Shown: piece after piece, positions 50,551 through 59,080 of the stretch
How positions within the stretch are numbered: the first letter of the stretch is position 1
How the letters are laid out: the number at the start of each line of letters is the position of its first letter
Assembly (NCBI GenBank): GCA_900550465.1
Contig: URSC01000013.1
Coordinates: forward strand, 28,673 to 92,672
DNA length: 64,000 bases
DNA from: an uncultured Alistipes sp.
GTDB taxonomy: Bacteria > Bacteroidota > Bacteroidia > Bacteroidales > UBA932
Reading direction: 5' to 3'
Position numbers and translations under genes: made by a program
The notes under the pieces: generated by a model
The model's input: only the letters and a program-made list of their open reading frames with translations
What the model was told of the DNA's origin: nothing
Databases searched by the model: none

Positions 50551-52512
50551 ATGTTGTGCAGGAGAAACGAAGGGAAGACAGTGATAAAATCAGGGGCCGC
50601 CCTTCTCGGGGCGGCTTTTTTGTTGCTGTCCGGCAGCCCTCTGGAGGCCCAGGAACTGCCCGGCGGTGTAGTCCGCCTGATAGAGACACAGTGCGAGGAC
50701 GGAGGAGGGGATCCCGAGGCTCTCGCGGAGTATTTTATGGAATTGACCCGCAGGCCGCTGGATCTCAGCACAGCGGACCGGGAGGCTCTGGAGGCCTTTC
50801 CCCTGCTGACTCCATTCATGGTGGTCAGCCTGCTGGAGTACCGCCGGGAGTTCGGACCGGTGGCCTCGGCCGGGGAGCTGGCTCTGGTGGACGGGTTCGA
50901 CGCCGCGGCGGTGGAGGAGATCCTGCCGTTCGTGACCTTCGGAGCCGGAACGGGAGCCGGGGGACTTCCGGAGGAAGGGAGGATGCCGCTGCGCTTCTCG
51001 GGCAGATTGACCCTAAGGACCAGATACCTTCTGGAAAGGGAAGGGGAGGATGCGGGCGGACTGCCGGTTCCGCTGTATGCCAGGTACTGCATGGAACTCG
51101 GGGAGCATTTCTCCGCCGGCGCGACCCTGGAGAGCGACCGGGGGGAGAGGGACTTCCCGGATTTTTACTCCGTGCACGTCGGTGCAGCGGACCTGCCTCT
51201 CTCCCGGGACGGACGCTGGAGGCTGGTGTCGGCCGTCGTCGGGGACTATTCCCTCCGTTTCGGGCAGGGGCTGGTGCTGTGGAACTCCTTCTCACTCTCC
51301 GGCCTGTCCTCTCCCTCGGCGGCGGTCCGGCGGGAGGCGGGGGTGCGCCCCTATACCTCTTCGGACGAGAACCGCTATTTCCACGGAGCGGGTGCGACAG
51401 TAGCCTTTCCGGAGGGGGTGGAAGCGTCTGTATTTTATTCCAATAACGGTCAGGATGCTAGGGTCGAGGGGGATTACTTCGTTACCAAGCCGGAGGACGG
51501 TATCCACGATACGGACGCTCTCCGGGAGGCCAGGAATGCCCTGAGGGAAGAGGTCTTGGGTGGCAATGTGTCCTGGCGCTGCTCCTGGCTGAAGGCCGGA
51601 GTCACTGCCGCTGCCTACCGCTACGACCGTCTGGACGGCCGCCGCACCTCCTATTACAACGAGCATCTGCGCTATGACGGATGGTGGGGCAATGCCTCTC
51701 TGGACTGGCTCCTCTCCCTCAGAGGGCTGCGGGTCTTCGGGGAGGCGGCCCTGGACTTCGGCGGGGCCTTCGCCGGCATCACGGGAGCCGCCTGCCCGCT
51801 GTCCTCCTCCCTGGAGGCTTCGCTGCTCTACCGCTACTATTCTCCCCGCTACATCGCCACCCATGCCGGAGCGTACTGCCGCAGCAATGTGAACAATGAG
51901 CACGGGGTCTCGACGGCCCTCCGGTGGTCTCCCCGCCGGGATGTGACGGTCGCCGCCTCATTGGAATACACTTATTTTCCCTGGGCCAGGTTCGGGGTGC
52001 GGGAGCCTTCCTCCTCCCTGAAGGGGGCGGTGGAGTGCGGGTGGACTGTCTCCGGGACGCACGCATTGTTCCTCAAGGTGAGCGGAACCTATGATGACGG
52101 AAGGGGTACCCGCCTGCTCCGGTTGCGCCTGGGGTACAGTTTCGGCGGGGAAACGGGCTTCGCGGCCTCCATCCGGCTGGAGGGGAGCAGTGCCGGAGGG
52201 GGCTCTTTCGGGGGACTGGTCTATCAGGAAGGGGGATACACTTCGCCTTCGGGGAGGTGGCGGGTGAGTCTGCGGGCCACGCTCTTCTGCGCCGAGGACT
52301 GGGATGCGCGGATATACTGCTACGAGCGGGACGCGCCCGGGACTTTCTCCGTGCCGGCGTACTACGGCAAGGGAACGGGCCTGTATGCCGTGGTGACTTA
52401 CAGGCCCGTCAGATGGCTGAATATTTTCCTGAAATGCTCGGCGACGAAGTATTTCGACGACCCGTCGGGGGATGACCTGGGCGTACGGCTCCAGCTTACT
52501 CTGCCTTTTTGA
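50551..52512 (+). CDS. Helix-hairpin-helix outer-membrane beta-barrel protein
   Basis: A 653-residue exported protein of a Bacteroidetes family that joins a ComEA-like helix-hairpin-helix region to a beta-barrel. A signal peptide ends near residue 33 (LEAQE). The HhH part lies at about 70-128, with LTPFMVVSLLEYRREFGPV and LALVDGFDAAAVEEILPFV. The rest alternates short amphipathic strands and ends in a phenylalanine (RLQLTLPF), as outer-membrane proteins do. Whether it handles DNA or another ligand is unknown. It overlaps the convergent transglycosylase gene by 17 bases. Confidence 0.83.
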   Translation: MLCRRNEGKTVIKSGAALLGAAFLLLSGSPLEAQELPGGVVRLIETQCEDGGGDPEALAEYFMELTRRPLDLSTADREALEAFPLLTPFMVVSLLEYRREFGPVASAGELALVDGFDAAAVEEILPFVTFGAGTGAGGLPEEGRMPLRFSGRLTLRTRYLLEREGEDAGGLPVPLYARYCMELGEHFSAGATLESDRGERDFPDFYSVHVGAADLPLSRDGRWRLVSAVVGDYSLRFGQGLVLWNSFSLSGLSSPSAAVRREAGVRPYTSSDENRYFHGAGATVAFPEGVEASVFYSNNGQDARVEGDYFVTKPEDGIHDTDALREARNALREEVLGGNVSWRCSWLKAGVTAAAYRYDRLDGRRTSYYNEHLRYDGWWGNASLDWLLSLRGLRVFGEAALDFGGAFAGITGAACPLSSSLEASLLYRYYSPRYIATHAGAYCRSNVNNEHGVSTALRWSPRRDVTVAASLEYTYFPWARFGVREPSSSLKGAVECGWTVSGTHALFLKVSGTYDDGRGTRLLRLRLGYSFGGETGFAASIRLEGSSAGGGSFGGLVYQEGGYTSPSGRWRVSLRATLFCAEDWDARIYCYERDAPGTFSVPAYYGKGTGLYAVVTYRPVRWLNIFLKCSATKYFDDPSGDDLGVRLQLTLPF

Positions 52513-54193
52513 TGCGGAGCTTCTTGCCCGGGTAGATCTTGCTGTTCTTGCTCAGGCCGTTGAGTTCCATGAGGTCGTTCATGGTCACGCCGCTGAACTT
52601 GCGGGAGATGTCCCAGAGGTTGTCTCCGGAGCGGACGGTGTACACTATGTAGCCGTCGGATACAGAAGTGGCGGGCTTGGCGCTGCTGCCGGAGATCTTG
52701 GATGACGTGGCTGCAGGGCCGCGGTTGTTGGTGTAGATGACCAGCCTCTGGCCTACGCGGATGCGGGTGCCGATGCCGTTCCATCTCTGGATGTTGCGTA
52801 CCGATACTCCGTAGCGCAGTGCGATATGGCTGAGGGTCTCGCCGCTCTTGACACGGTGCACGATGCGGGCGGCATCGGCTGAGACTCCCTGCTGGATCTT
52901 CTTGAGGGCGGCCGGACTGAAATACACCGAGTCGTTGTAGGCGTAGATTTCAGCCTCGTGGTCGATGAAGGAGTTGGTGTACTGGTAGGGGAGCTGCAGG
53001 ATGTATTCCTTCTCGGTGCCGGGGATGATGTCGTGGAGGTACTGGGGGTTGTGGGTGCGGAGCTCCTCAATGCTGGCGCCGGTGTAGTGGGCAATCTGCT
53101 CGAAGTGGAGCATCTTGTTGATCTTCAGGGTGTCTGTATGCGGCGGCATGGGGATATAGTCGGGGGTGAGGTTGTGCTCCTTGTAGTACTTCATGGCGTA
53201 GAGGGCGGCGAAGAAGGAGGGGACGTAGCCGCGGGTCTCGCGGGGCAGGTAGGGGTAGATCTCCCAGAAGTCCTTGGAGCCTCCGGAGCGGCGGATGGCC
53301 TTGTTGACGTTGCCGGCTCCGCAGTTGTAGGAGGCGATGGCGAGATTCCAGTCACCGAAGATGAGGTAGGAGTCCCGCAGGTATCTGGCAGCTGCGTCCG
53401 CCGAGGCTATGGGGTCGAACCGCTCGTCGACGTAGGAATTGATGGTCAGACCGTAGCGCCGTGCGGTGGAGTACATGAACTGCCACATGCCCTTGGCTCT
53501 GGCACGGGATACTGCCTTGGCGTTGAGGGCGGATTCGATGACGGCCATGGCGGTGAGCTCCAGGGGCAGGTCGTACTTGTCAAAGATCTCCTCGAAGATG
53601 GGGATGTAGTAGGCGGACAGGCCCAGGATACGCTCCATCTTGTCCGGCATCCTCTGGGTGTAGTAGATGATGTGGTTGCGGATGATGCTGTTGTAGGGTA
53701 CGGAGATGAAGGAGTTCAGTTTCTGTAGCCTCTCGATGTAGACGGAGTCAGGTATATCCGAGGTCATGACTATGGTGTCTATGTCGGAAGGCTCGATGTC
53801 CATCAGGTTGAGGTTGCGGCGCTGGTACCACAGGCTCAGCAGGGAGTCAATGGTGACGGGGACTGTGTCGGTGGGGGTGAACTGGTCCAGGCCGGTGGTC
53901 TCGATGAAGCCGCAGGCCGCGGTATCTCCGGTCCCGGAGGCCACGTCTTCCATGGCCAGGGTCTCGTTGGCCATCCAGAGGCTGTCGAGCTGCATCTGCA
54001 GCAGGGCATTGGCCCGCAGGAGGGAGTCTCTCTGCTGGAGCAGTGCCTTCCTGGTCTCCGTCTTGTTTCCGAAAAGCAGTGTCGTCTTTTGTCTGTCCTT
54101 AGCCGGCTTGCCGTCCTTCTCAGGACTGTCGGGCATGGCGGCCAGGGACAGGGCGGTCAGGGACATGAGGAACAGTGTCAGTAATCTCTTCAT
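52496..54193 (-). CDS. MltD-like lytic transglycosylase with two LysM domains
   Basis: A 565-residue cell-wall enzyme. A signal peptide covers residues 1-19. The SLT catalytic domain contains AVIESALNAKAVSRARAKG, with the catalytic Glu in VIES, followed by GMWQFM and SYNCGAGNVNKAI. Two LysM domains bind peptidoglycan at about 444-490 (HRVKSGETLSHIALRYGVSV) and 515-562 (YTVRSGDNLWDISRKFSGV). It is the last gene of the parA-parB-DUF5683 string, nine bases after DUF5683. That order is conserved in Bacteroidetes and may tie chromosome segregation to wall growth. Confidence 0.93.
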   Translation of the reverse strand: MKRLLTLFLMSLTALSLAAMPDSPEKDGKPAKDRQKTTLLFGNKTETRKALLQQRDSLLRANALLQMQLDSLWMANETLAMEDVASGTGDTAACGFIETTGLDQFTPTDTVPVTIDSLLSLWYQRRNLNLMDIEPSDIDTIVMTSDIPDSVYIERLQKLNSFISVPYNSIIRNHIIYYTQRMPDKMERILGLSAYYIPIFEEIFDKYDLPLELTAMAVIESALNAKAVSRARAKGMWQFMYSTARRYGLTINSYVDERFDPIASADAAARYLRDSYLIFGDWNLAIASYNCGAGNVNKAIRRSGGSKDFWEIYPYLPRETRGYVPSFFAALYAMKYYKEHNLTPDYIPMPPHTDTLKINKMLHFEQIAHYTGASIEELRTHNPQYLHDIIPGTEKEYILQLPYQYTNSFIDHEAEIYAYNDSVYFSPAALKKIQQGVSADAARIVHRVKSGETLSHIALRYGVSVRNIQRWNGIGTRIRVGQRLVIYTNNRGPAATSSKISGSSAKPATSVSDGYIVYTVRSGDNLWDISRKFSGVTMNDLMELNGLSKNSKIYPGKKLRIKKAE

Positions 54194-54202
54194 CTCGTTA
54201 TG

Positions 54203-55120
54203 CTAAAATTTGAATTTCATCTGTACGCCCACGGCGCTTCCGGCCGGAACGACGGAGGCGTAATTGGTCGTGAACTCATAGTTGAGCGGCTCGATTACGG
54301 CCGGCTCGACATTCATGCTGATATTCTGGTTGACATCGAACTCGTTCATGGTAGCGAATACGTCGGCGTCTATTACCTGCAGGAGATAGATGACTACGGT
54401 AGCGACTATGGAATAGTCCCTGTAGCGGCGGTAATAGTCCCTGTAGTACTGTAGGTTATCAAGGGACAGGCTGCCTTCGTAGTTGCCCCCCGGGGTGGTG
54501 GCCTTCCTGTAGTCGCTCTGAAATCTCTTGTACTGCAGGTCGTTGTAGTACCAGAAATAGCCGGCAGCGGCAAGGCCTCCGTAGTAGATCGGCAGTTTCC
54601 AGTATTCCTTGTTGTATATCTGGCCCAGGCCGGGCAGAAGTGCGGAGTAGACCGTGGCGCGTCCGGGCAGGTGGCTCCTGTAGGATTTATAGTTTACGGC
54701 TCCGTCAAATATCTGCCCCCAGTAGAACAGGGCGGCGCCTGCGAAAAACAGGTTCCGGGCCATCCTGTCGGAATCGCTTCCGGTCTTTTTGAACTGATGG
54801 TCGTAGTAGATGCCGCCTCCCAGCATGCCTCCTATTCCGGCGTAGATCACAGGAAGTTTCCAGTATTGTCCGTTGTATATCTGGGCGGTGCCGGGGAGAA
54901 TGACCGAGCCTCCTACTGCCCATCCTATGGACATGGAATCTCTATGGGCAAGGGAACTGAAATATCTTTTCAGCGTGTAGGTCTGGGCCGTGCTGTCGGC
55001 AGAGGAAGATGTTCCGGATGCGGATGTGCCGCTTCCGCCGGGACCTGTGGCGAACTGCGCCGACAGCCGGCCTGCGGGGAGGAGAATGAGCAGCAATGCT
55101 ATTAGAACTGTCTTCCGCAC
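54203..55120 (-). CDS. DUF5683 membrane/outer-envelope protein
   Basis: A 305-residue protein with an N-terminal signal peptide (ending LSAQ). A serine/glycine-rich linker follows. Two similar segments then read GTAQIYNGQYWKLPVIYAGI and GLGQIYNKEYWKLPIYYGGL, which are the hallmark of DUF5683. Several hydrophobic helices are likely. The function is unknown. It sits between parB and the LysM transglycosylase, and the conserved neighbourhood suggests a role in envelope growth or division. The start follows the parB stop by 19 bases. Confidence 0.88.
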   Translation of the reverse strand: MRKTVLIALLLILLPAGRLSAQFATGPGGSGTSASGTSSSADSTAQTYTLKRYFSSLAHRDSMSIGWAVGGSVILPGTAQIYNGQYWKLPVIYAGIGGMLGGGIYYDHQFKKTGSDSDRMARNLFFAGAALFYWGQIFDGAVNYKSYRSHLPGRATVYSALLPGLGQIYNKEYWKLPIYYGGLAAAGYFWYYNDLQYKRFQSDYRKATTPGGNYEGSLSLDNLQYYRDYYRRYRDYSIVATVVIYLLQVIDADVFATMNEFDVNQNISMNVEPAVIEPLNYEFTTNYASVVPAGSAVGVQMKFKF

Positions 55121-55139
55121 CTGTTTTCCTTATTTATTT

Positions 55140-56084
55140 TCAGTTAATGCTCTCTATCGCTTTCAAAAATGATTCCACTTCCGCATCAGAGGAGAACTGA
55201 ATGGTGATGCTGCCTTTGCCCTGCTCTGATCTTTTGAGACTTATGTTGTTTCCAAAATATTTTCCCACGATTTCCAGAACCCGGTAGTAGGAGTCCGGGA
55301 GCTCTGCCGCAGGCCTTGCTGCGTCCTCTTTAGGATTCCCTTCCTCCTGTGTCTCCTGGGCGGCTCTTTTCAGAATAGACTGCGCTTTCGCTTCAGCAGC
55401 CCTTACGGAAAGACCTTTCCTCAGAATCTCGTCGCAGAGACTGAGCTGCGCCTCTGACTCCGTCAGGGACAGTATGGCTTTGGCGTGTCCCATGGATATC
55501 TTGCCGTCGCGGATGCAGACCTGAATTTCGGCGGGAAGTTTGAGCAGGCGGAGGTAGTTGGTGACCGTGGCCCGCTTCTTTCCCACCTTGTCGGCCATTG
55601 TCTCCTGGGTCAGGTGGCATTCGTCGATGAGCCTCTGGAAACTGAGAGCCACCTCTATGGCGTCCAGGTCCTCCCTCTGGATGTTCTCCACTATGGCCAT
55701 CTCCAGCATGCCCTGGTCGTCGGTTTCCTTTATGTAGGCGGGAATTGTCTCCAAGCCTGCGGCTTTTGCGGCCTTGAATCTGCGCTCGCCGCTGATTATC
55801 TGATATCGGAGACCTATTTTGCGGACGGTTATCGGCTGGATGATGCCCAACTGACGGATGGAGTCAGCAAGTTCTGCGAGTGCCTGCTCGTCGAAATTGC
55901 TGCGGGGCTGGTATGGGTTGGCGGAGATTTTGTCCACAGGTATCTCGCATATTGAAGCGAGTGCCGGTGCGGAGGTGCGTACTGCCGGTGCCGCCGTGCC
56001 TGCCGAGGGTACGCCGCCTGTCTGTTCCAGTCCGGAAATCAGGGCTCCGAGTCCTTTGCCTAAAGCTGCTCTCTTGTTTGACAT
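55140..56084 (-). CDS. parB: ParB/Spo0J-type chromosome-partition protein
   Basis: A 314-residue DNA-binding CTPase that loads at parS sites near the origin and spreads along DNA. The CTP-binding N-terminal domain has PYQPRSNFDEQALAELADSI and ISGERRFKAAKAAGL (the GERR motif). The helix-turn-helix is near MADKVGKKRATVTNYLRLL. A C-terminal dimerisation domain ends the protein. It follows parA by six bases. I saw no convincing parS palindrome in the window. The chromosomal type suggests that the origin may be some distance away. Confidence 0.94.
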   Translation of the reverse strand: MSNKRAALGKGLGALISGLEQTGGVPSAGTAAPAVRTSAPALASICEIPVDKISANPYQPRSNFDEQALAELADSIRQLGIIQPITVRKIGLRYQIISGERRFKAAKAAGLETIPAYIKETDDQGMLEMAIVENIQREDLDAIEVALSFQRLIDECHLTQETMADKVGKKRATVTNYLRLLKLPAEIQVCIRDGKISMGHAKAILSLTESEAQLSLCDEILRKGLSVRAAEAKAQSILKRAAQETQEEGNPKEDAARPAAELPDSYYRVLEIVGKYFGNNISLKRSEQGKGSITIQFSSDAEVESFLKAIESIN

Positions 56085-56090
56085 GGCTTA

Positions 56091-56858
56091 TTATGAGTTT
56101 TTGGCGATTATCTCCTTGGCCAGGTTGAGGTAATTGTTCGTTCCGGCGGATATTGCGTCGTACAGTATGACCGGCTTGCCGTGAGAGGGCGCCTCGCTGA
56201 GACGGACATTCCTCTGGATCACAGTATTGAATACCATATTCCCGAAATGGTGGCGTACGTCCTCCACTACCTGGTTGGCCAGTCTGAGACGGCCGTCGTA
56301 CATCGTCAGAAGGAATCCTTCTATCTTGAGACCGGGGTTGAGCTGGGTCTGTATCAGTTTTATCGTGTTGAGCAGTTTGCCCAGTCCCTCCAGCGCAAAG
56401 AACTCAGTCTGGACCGGAATGACTACAGAATCAGCGGCAGTCAGTCCGTTGACGGTAATCAGACCGAGTGAAGGAGGACAGTCTATGATGACGTACTCGT
56501 ACTGGTCCAGCACTTCGCTTATGGCCTCTTTCATGGCCATTTCCTTATTTTCCTCGTTTATCAGCTCGATTTCAGCTCCTACCAGGTTGATGTGGGAAGG
56601 GACTATCTTCAGGTCCTTGATTTCAGTATCCACAATGACCTCGGATATCCTTTTCTGACCTATCAGCACTTCGTAGAGCGTGCTGCCGCTGTCGGAATCA
56701 GGATCAAAATCCAGTCCGGAAGTGGTATTGGCCTGGGGATCGGCATCTATAAGCAGTGTTTTTTTCTCCAGAACAGCCAGTGAGGCAGCGAGATTGATAG
56801 CAGTGGTGGTCTTCCCGACACCTCCCTTCTGATTTGCGATTGCAATGATTTTACCCAT
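56091..56858 (-). CDS. parA: ParA/Soj-type chromosome-partition ATPase
   Basis: A 255-residue ATPase that moves ParB-DNA complexes on the nucleoid. The deviant Walker A motif KGGVGKTTTAINLA (residues 10-23) has the signature lysine, and the switch/Walker B regions are DADPQANTTSG and VIIDCPPSLGL. The short N-terminus marks the chromosomal Soj form without a regulatory domain. It is the first gene of a minus-strand operon with parB, DUF5683 and the transglycosylase. The -7 box TAAATTTG lies 22 bases upstream. Confidence 0.95.
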   Translation of the reverse strand: MGKIIAIANQKGGVGKTTTAINLAASLAVLEKKTLLIDADPQANTTSGLDFDPDSDSGSTLYEVLIGQKRISEVIVDTEIKDLKIVPSHINLVGAEIELINEENKEMAMKEAISEVLDQYEYVIIDCPPSLGLITVNGLTAADSVVIPVQTEFFALEGLGKLLNTIKLIQTQLNPGLKIEGFLLTMYDGRLRLANQVVEDVRHHFGNMVFNTVIQRNVRLSEAPSHGKPVILYDAISAGTNNYLNLAKEIIAKNS

Positions 56859-56880
56859 AATAAATCTTTAAGCGAATTTG

Positions 56881-56888
56881 CAAATTTA
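56881..56888 (-). promoter_or_regulatory. -7 box of the parA operon
   Basis: TAAATTTG on the minus strand matches TAnnTTTG. A CAA on the plus strand (TTG on the minus strand) is only 15 bases away, so the -33 element is imperfect. Confidence 0.5.
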
Positions 56889-56949
56889 GAAATTCTTTTC
56901 ATCCAACCGATAATTAATATTATTTTCGCGAAAATTTTTACAAAAACCG

Positions 56950-57891
56950 ATGAGTGACAGTTCTTGGATAGCAGTAATAAACCCCAACGCAGGGGGAGGC
57001 AGGGTCGCAAAAGAGTGGCCTCTGCTTTCCAATATGTTGAAGGATAGAGGATTCTCCTTCGAGGAAGTGTTTACTACGCACCGTTATCATGCAGTCGAGC
57101 TGGTCATATATTCCCTCAAGAGGGGCTTCCGCAACTTCATATCGGTAGGAGGCGACGGTACTCTCCACGAGATAGTCAACGGCATATTCTATCAGAAGGA
57201 GGTGCCGGTCAGTGAGATAACCCTGGCAGTGCTTCCGGCCGGCTCGGCCAATGACTGGACCAGGATGTACAGGATTCCGAAGGATTATGACAAGGCCATA
57301 GAGACAGTGCTGGAGGGAAGGACGGTGATGCAGGATGTGGCCCGCGTGGAATATTCCCAGGCCGGAGTGAGGAATTCCCGGTATATGGTCAATGTGGCCG
57401 GAGTAGGGCTGGACGCCAATATATGTCTCAGGTGCAATGCCTCCAAGGACAAGGGAAAGTCGGGCGATATGGCATACGTCAAGGCTGCCTTCAAGGCCTT
57501 GGTCGGCCGTACGAGCAATCCAGCCAAAGTGGTGGTGGACGGCAGGAACTTCTTCACTGGGAAAATGTTCTCCATAGCGTTCGGTATCGGCAGGTACAGC
57601 GGTGGAGGGATGATGCAGGTTCCTGATGCTGTGGCCGATGACGGACTCGTCAATCTGATGGTCGCCCGCAAGGTGTCCAAAATCAAGTTTCTGCTGCTGT
57701 TCAAGCAGCTTTTCAAAGGTACGATATACAGGATAAGGGAAGTCTCCCATACGACGGCCTCCAGGGTCTGCGTGATCTCGCGCAAGCCCGACAGGGTGGA
57801 GATAGACGGAGAGGTGGTGGGTACTACGCCGATGAATCTGGAGGTCCTGCCCAAGGCTCTCAGAGTAGTGGTGAGCAGGGATTTTAAATAG
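56950..57891 (+). CDS. Diacylglycerol/lipid kinase (YegS/DgkB-like)
   Basis: A 313-residue lipid kinase of the DAGK catalytic family. The N-terminal motif is VINPNAGGGRVAKEW, and the nucleotide-binding motif is SVGGDGTLHEIVNGI (GGDGT). The AGSANDWTRMY segment follows the family pattern. A C-terminal beta-sandwich domain binds lipid. It probably phosphorylates diacylglycerol or a related lipid at the membrane. It is divergent from parA and nine bases upstream of the membrane AraC gene, so the two are likely cotranscribed. Confidence 0.92.
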   Translation: MSDSSWIAVINPNAGGGRVAKEWPLLSNMLKDRGFSFEEVFTTHRYHAVELVIYSLKRGFRNFISVGGDGTLHEIVNGIFYQKEVPVSEITLAVLPAGSANDWTRMYRIPKDYDKAIETVLEGRTVMQDVARVEYSQAGVRNSRYMVNVAGVGLDANICLRCNASKDKGKSGDMAYVKAAFKALVGRTSNPAKVVVDGRNFFTGKMFSIAFGIGRYSGGGMMQVPDAVADDGLVNLMVARKVSKIKFLLLFKQLFKGTIYRIREVSHTTASRVCVISRKPDRVEIDGEVVGTTPMNLEVLPKALRVVVSRDFK

Positions 57892-57900
57892 ACAGGCGAT

Positions 57901-58935
57901 ATGTACGGATATGTGACGGTGTTGATAGAAGGTATAGCGGCAGGCCTTTTCGCCCTGACCGCGGCCCTGTATCTGTGTGTGTTCAAGAAGAACCGGCTGA
58001 GGGTGATTACGGGCATAATCCTGGCCGTATATGCGGCATATCTTGTCAAGGACATCGTGTATCTTCTTCCTTATGTCGCTTCCAACGACTATATTTACAA
58101 GGTCCTGCTGTCGGTGGACAACTGGGCCGTCCCGCTCTATGTGGTCTATGCCTTCGAGGTTATCTCTCCGGGCCGTATAACCATTCCCAAGGTTCTGCTT
58201 CTGTTTTTTCCCTTCGTGGGCATGACTGTCCTTTATGCGGCTTGGCCGTATGACTGGATGTTCAGCCTGCAGGTTCTCTTCGCCTCTGTATTCTCCGCAG
58301 TATGCATGTGCGTGATGCTGAGAATGACGATAAAGTACAGGCGCAGGCTTCTGGACAACTGCTCGGACATCACCCACATGGACATCCGCTGGATGTGGGT
58401 GAGCATAGCCCTGTTCCTGCCCAATCTGGTGCTGTGGATCTTCCTGTCGGCCAGGCTGGACTATATCCTGGATGCTGTCTATTACGTTACCCTGTCCGTC
58501 AGCTGGGGCATAGTGGCCTACCATACCTATTATTTTGTGCCTCAGACCGGCCAGGACATCTGGGCGGATCTGCTGCCTTCCTCGGCCGCATCATGGAATT
58601 TTGCCCGGAAGCTCAGCGAACTGGCTTCGAACGGCTATTTTATCCGCTCTCCCCGTCTGACCCTCTCGGAACTGGCGGCGGAGCGGGGGACCAACAGGAC
58701 CACGCTCTCCAATTATCTCAACCAGGAGGTGGGCACTACATTCTACGACTACATCAACTCTCACCGGGTCTCAGAGGCTGAGAGGCTGCTCGCCGAGCCC
58801 TCCGGGCACTGGTCGGTCGAGCAACTGGCCGAGATGTCCGGTTTCAACTCAGTCTCCACTTTCCGGCGTGCCTTCTCCAAGAAGCACGGTATGTCTCCGC
58901 AGCAGTACCGCGAGAGGGTGCTCAGAGGGCGGTGA
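57901..58935 (+). CDS. Membrane-anchored AraC-family transcription regulator
   Basis: A 344-residue regulator. The N-terminal 225 residues hold about seven membrane spans. The C-terminal AraC/XylS DNA-binding domain follows, with two helix-turn-helix units (LTLSELAAERGTNRTTLSNY and WSVEQLAEMSGFNSVSTFRR) and the family end SKKHGMSPQQYRER. Such proteins sense a signal in or near the membrane, but ligand and targets are unknown. It follows the lipid kinase by nine bases. A small palindrome (58938-58953) lies just after its stop. Confidence 0.9.
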   Translation: MYGYVTVLIEGIAAGLFALTAALYLCVFKKNRLRVITGIILAVYAAYLVKDIVYLLPYVASNDYIYKVLLSVDNWAVPLYVVYAFEVISPGRITIPKVLLLFFPFVGMTVLYAAWPYDWMFSLQVLFASVFSAVCMCVMLRMTIKYRRRLLDNCSDITHMDIRWMWVSIALFLPNLVLWIFLSARLDYILDAVYYVTLSVSWGIVAYHTYYFVPQTGQDIWADLLPSSAASWNFARKLSELASNGYFIRSPRLTLSELAAERGTNRTTLSNYLNQEVGTTFYDYINSHRVSEAERLLAEPSGHWSVEQLAEMSGFNSVSTFRRAFSKKHGMSPQQYRERVLRGR

Positions 58936-58937
58936 TG

Positions 58938-58960
58938 TACGTATTGATACGTATTTTACT
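58938..58960 (+). terminator. Palindrome after the AraC gene (weak terminator or operator)
   Basis: TACGTA (58938-58943) and TACGTA (58948-58953) pair over a four-base loop, and TTTTACTT follows. Both a weak Rho-independent terminator and a regulator-binding palindrome are possible. Confidence 0.35.
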
Positions 58961-59044
58961 TATTGGTGTTTTTCTATTTCCACGGTATTTAACCAGTGAC
59001 CCGCGATATTGACAGGATGGCGCGTGAGCCGTCTTGCGTTTTGC

Positions 59045-59052
59045 TATATTTG
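59045..59052 (+). promoter_or_regulatory. -7 box of the unknown membrane-protein gene
   Basis: TATATTTG matches TAnnTTTG and lies 28 bases before the ATG at 59081. No TTG is at the expected -33 distance. Confidence 0.5.
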
Positions 59053-59080
59053 GAAGCGTTAAACCTAATACCCTACTAAT

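Noticed and set aside
56938..58524. 528-codon antisense frame across the lipid kinase and AraC genes
   Set aside because: It spans two well-supported genes on the other strand, and its histidine/arginine/glutamine-rich product has no family features.
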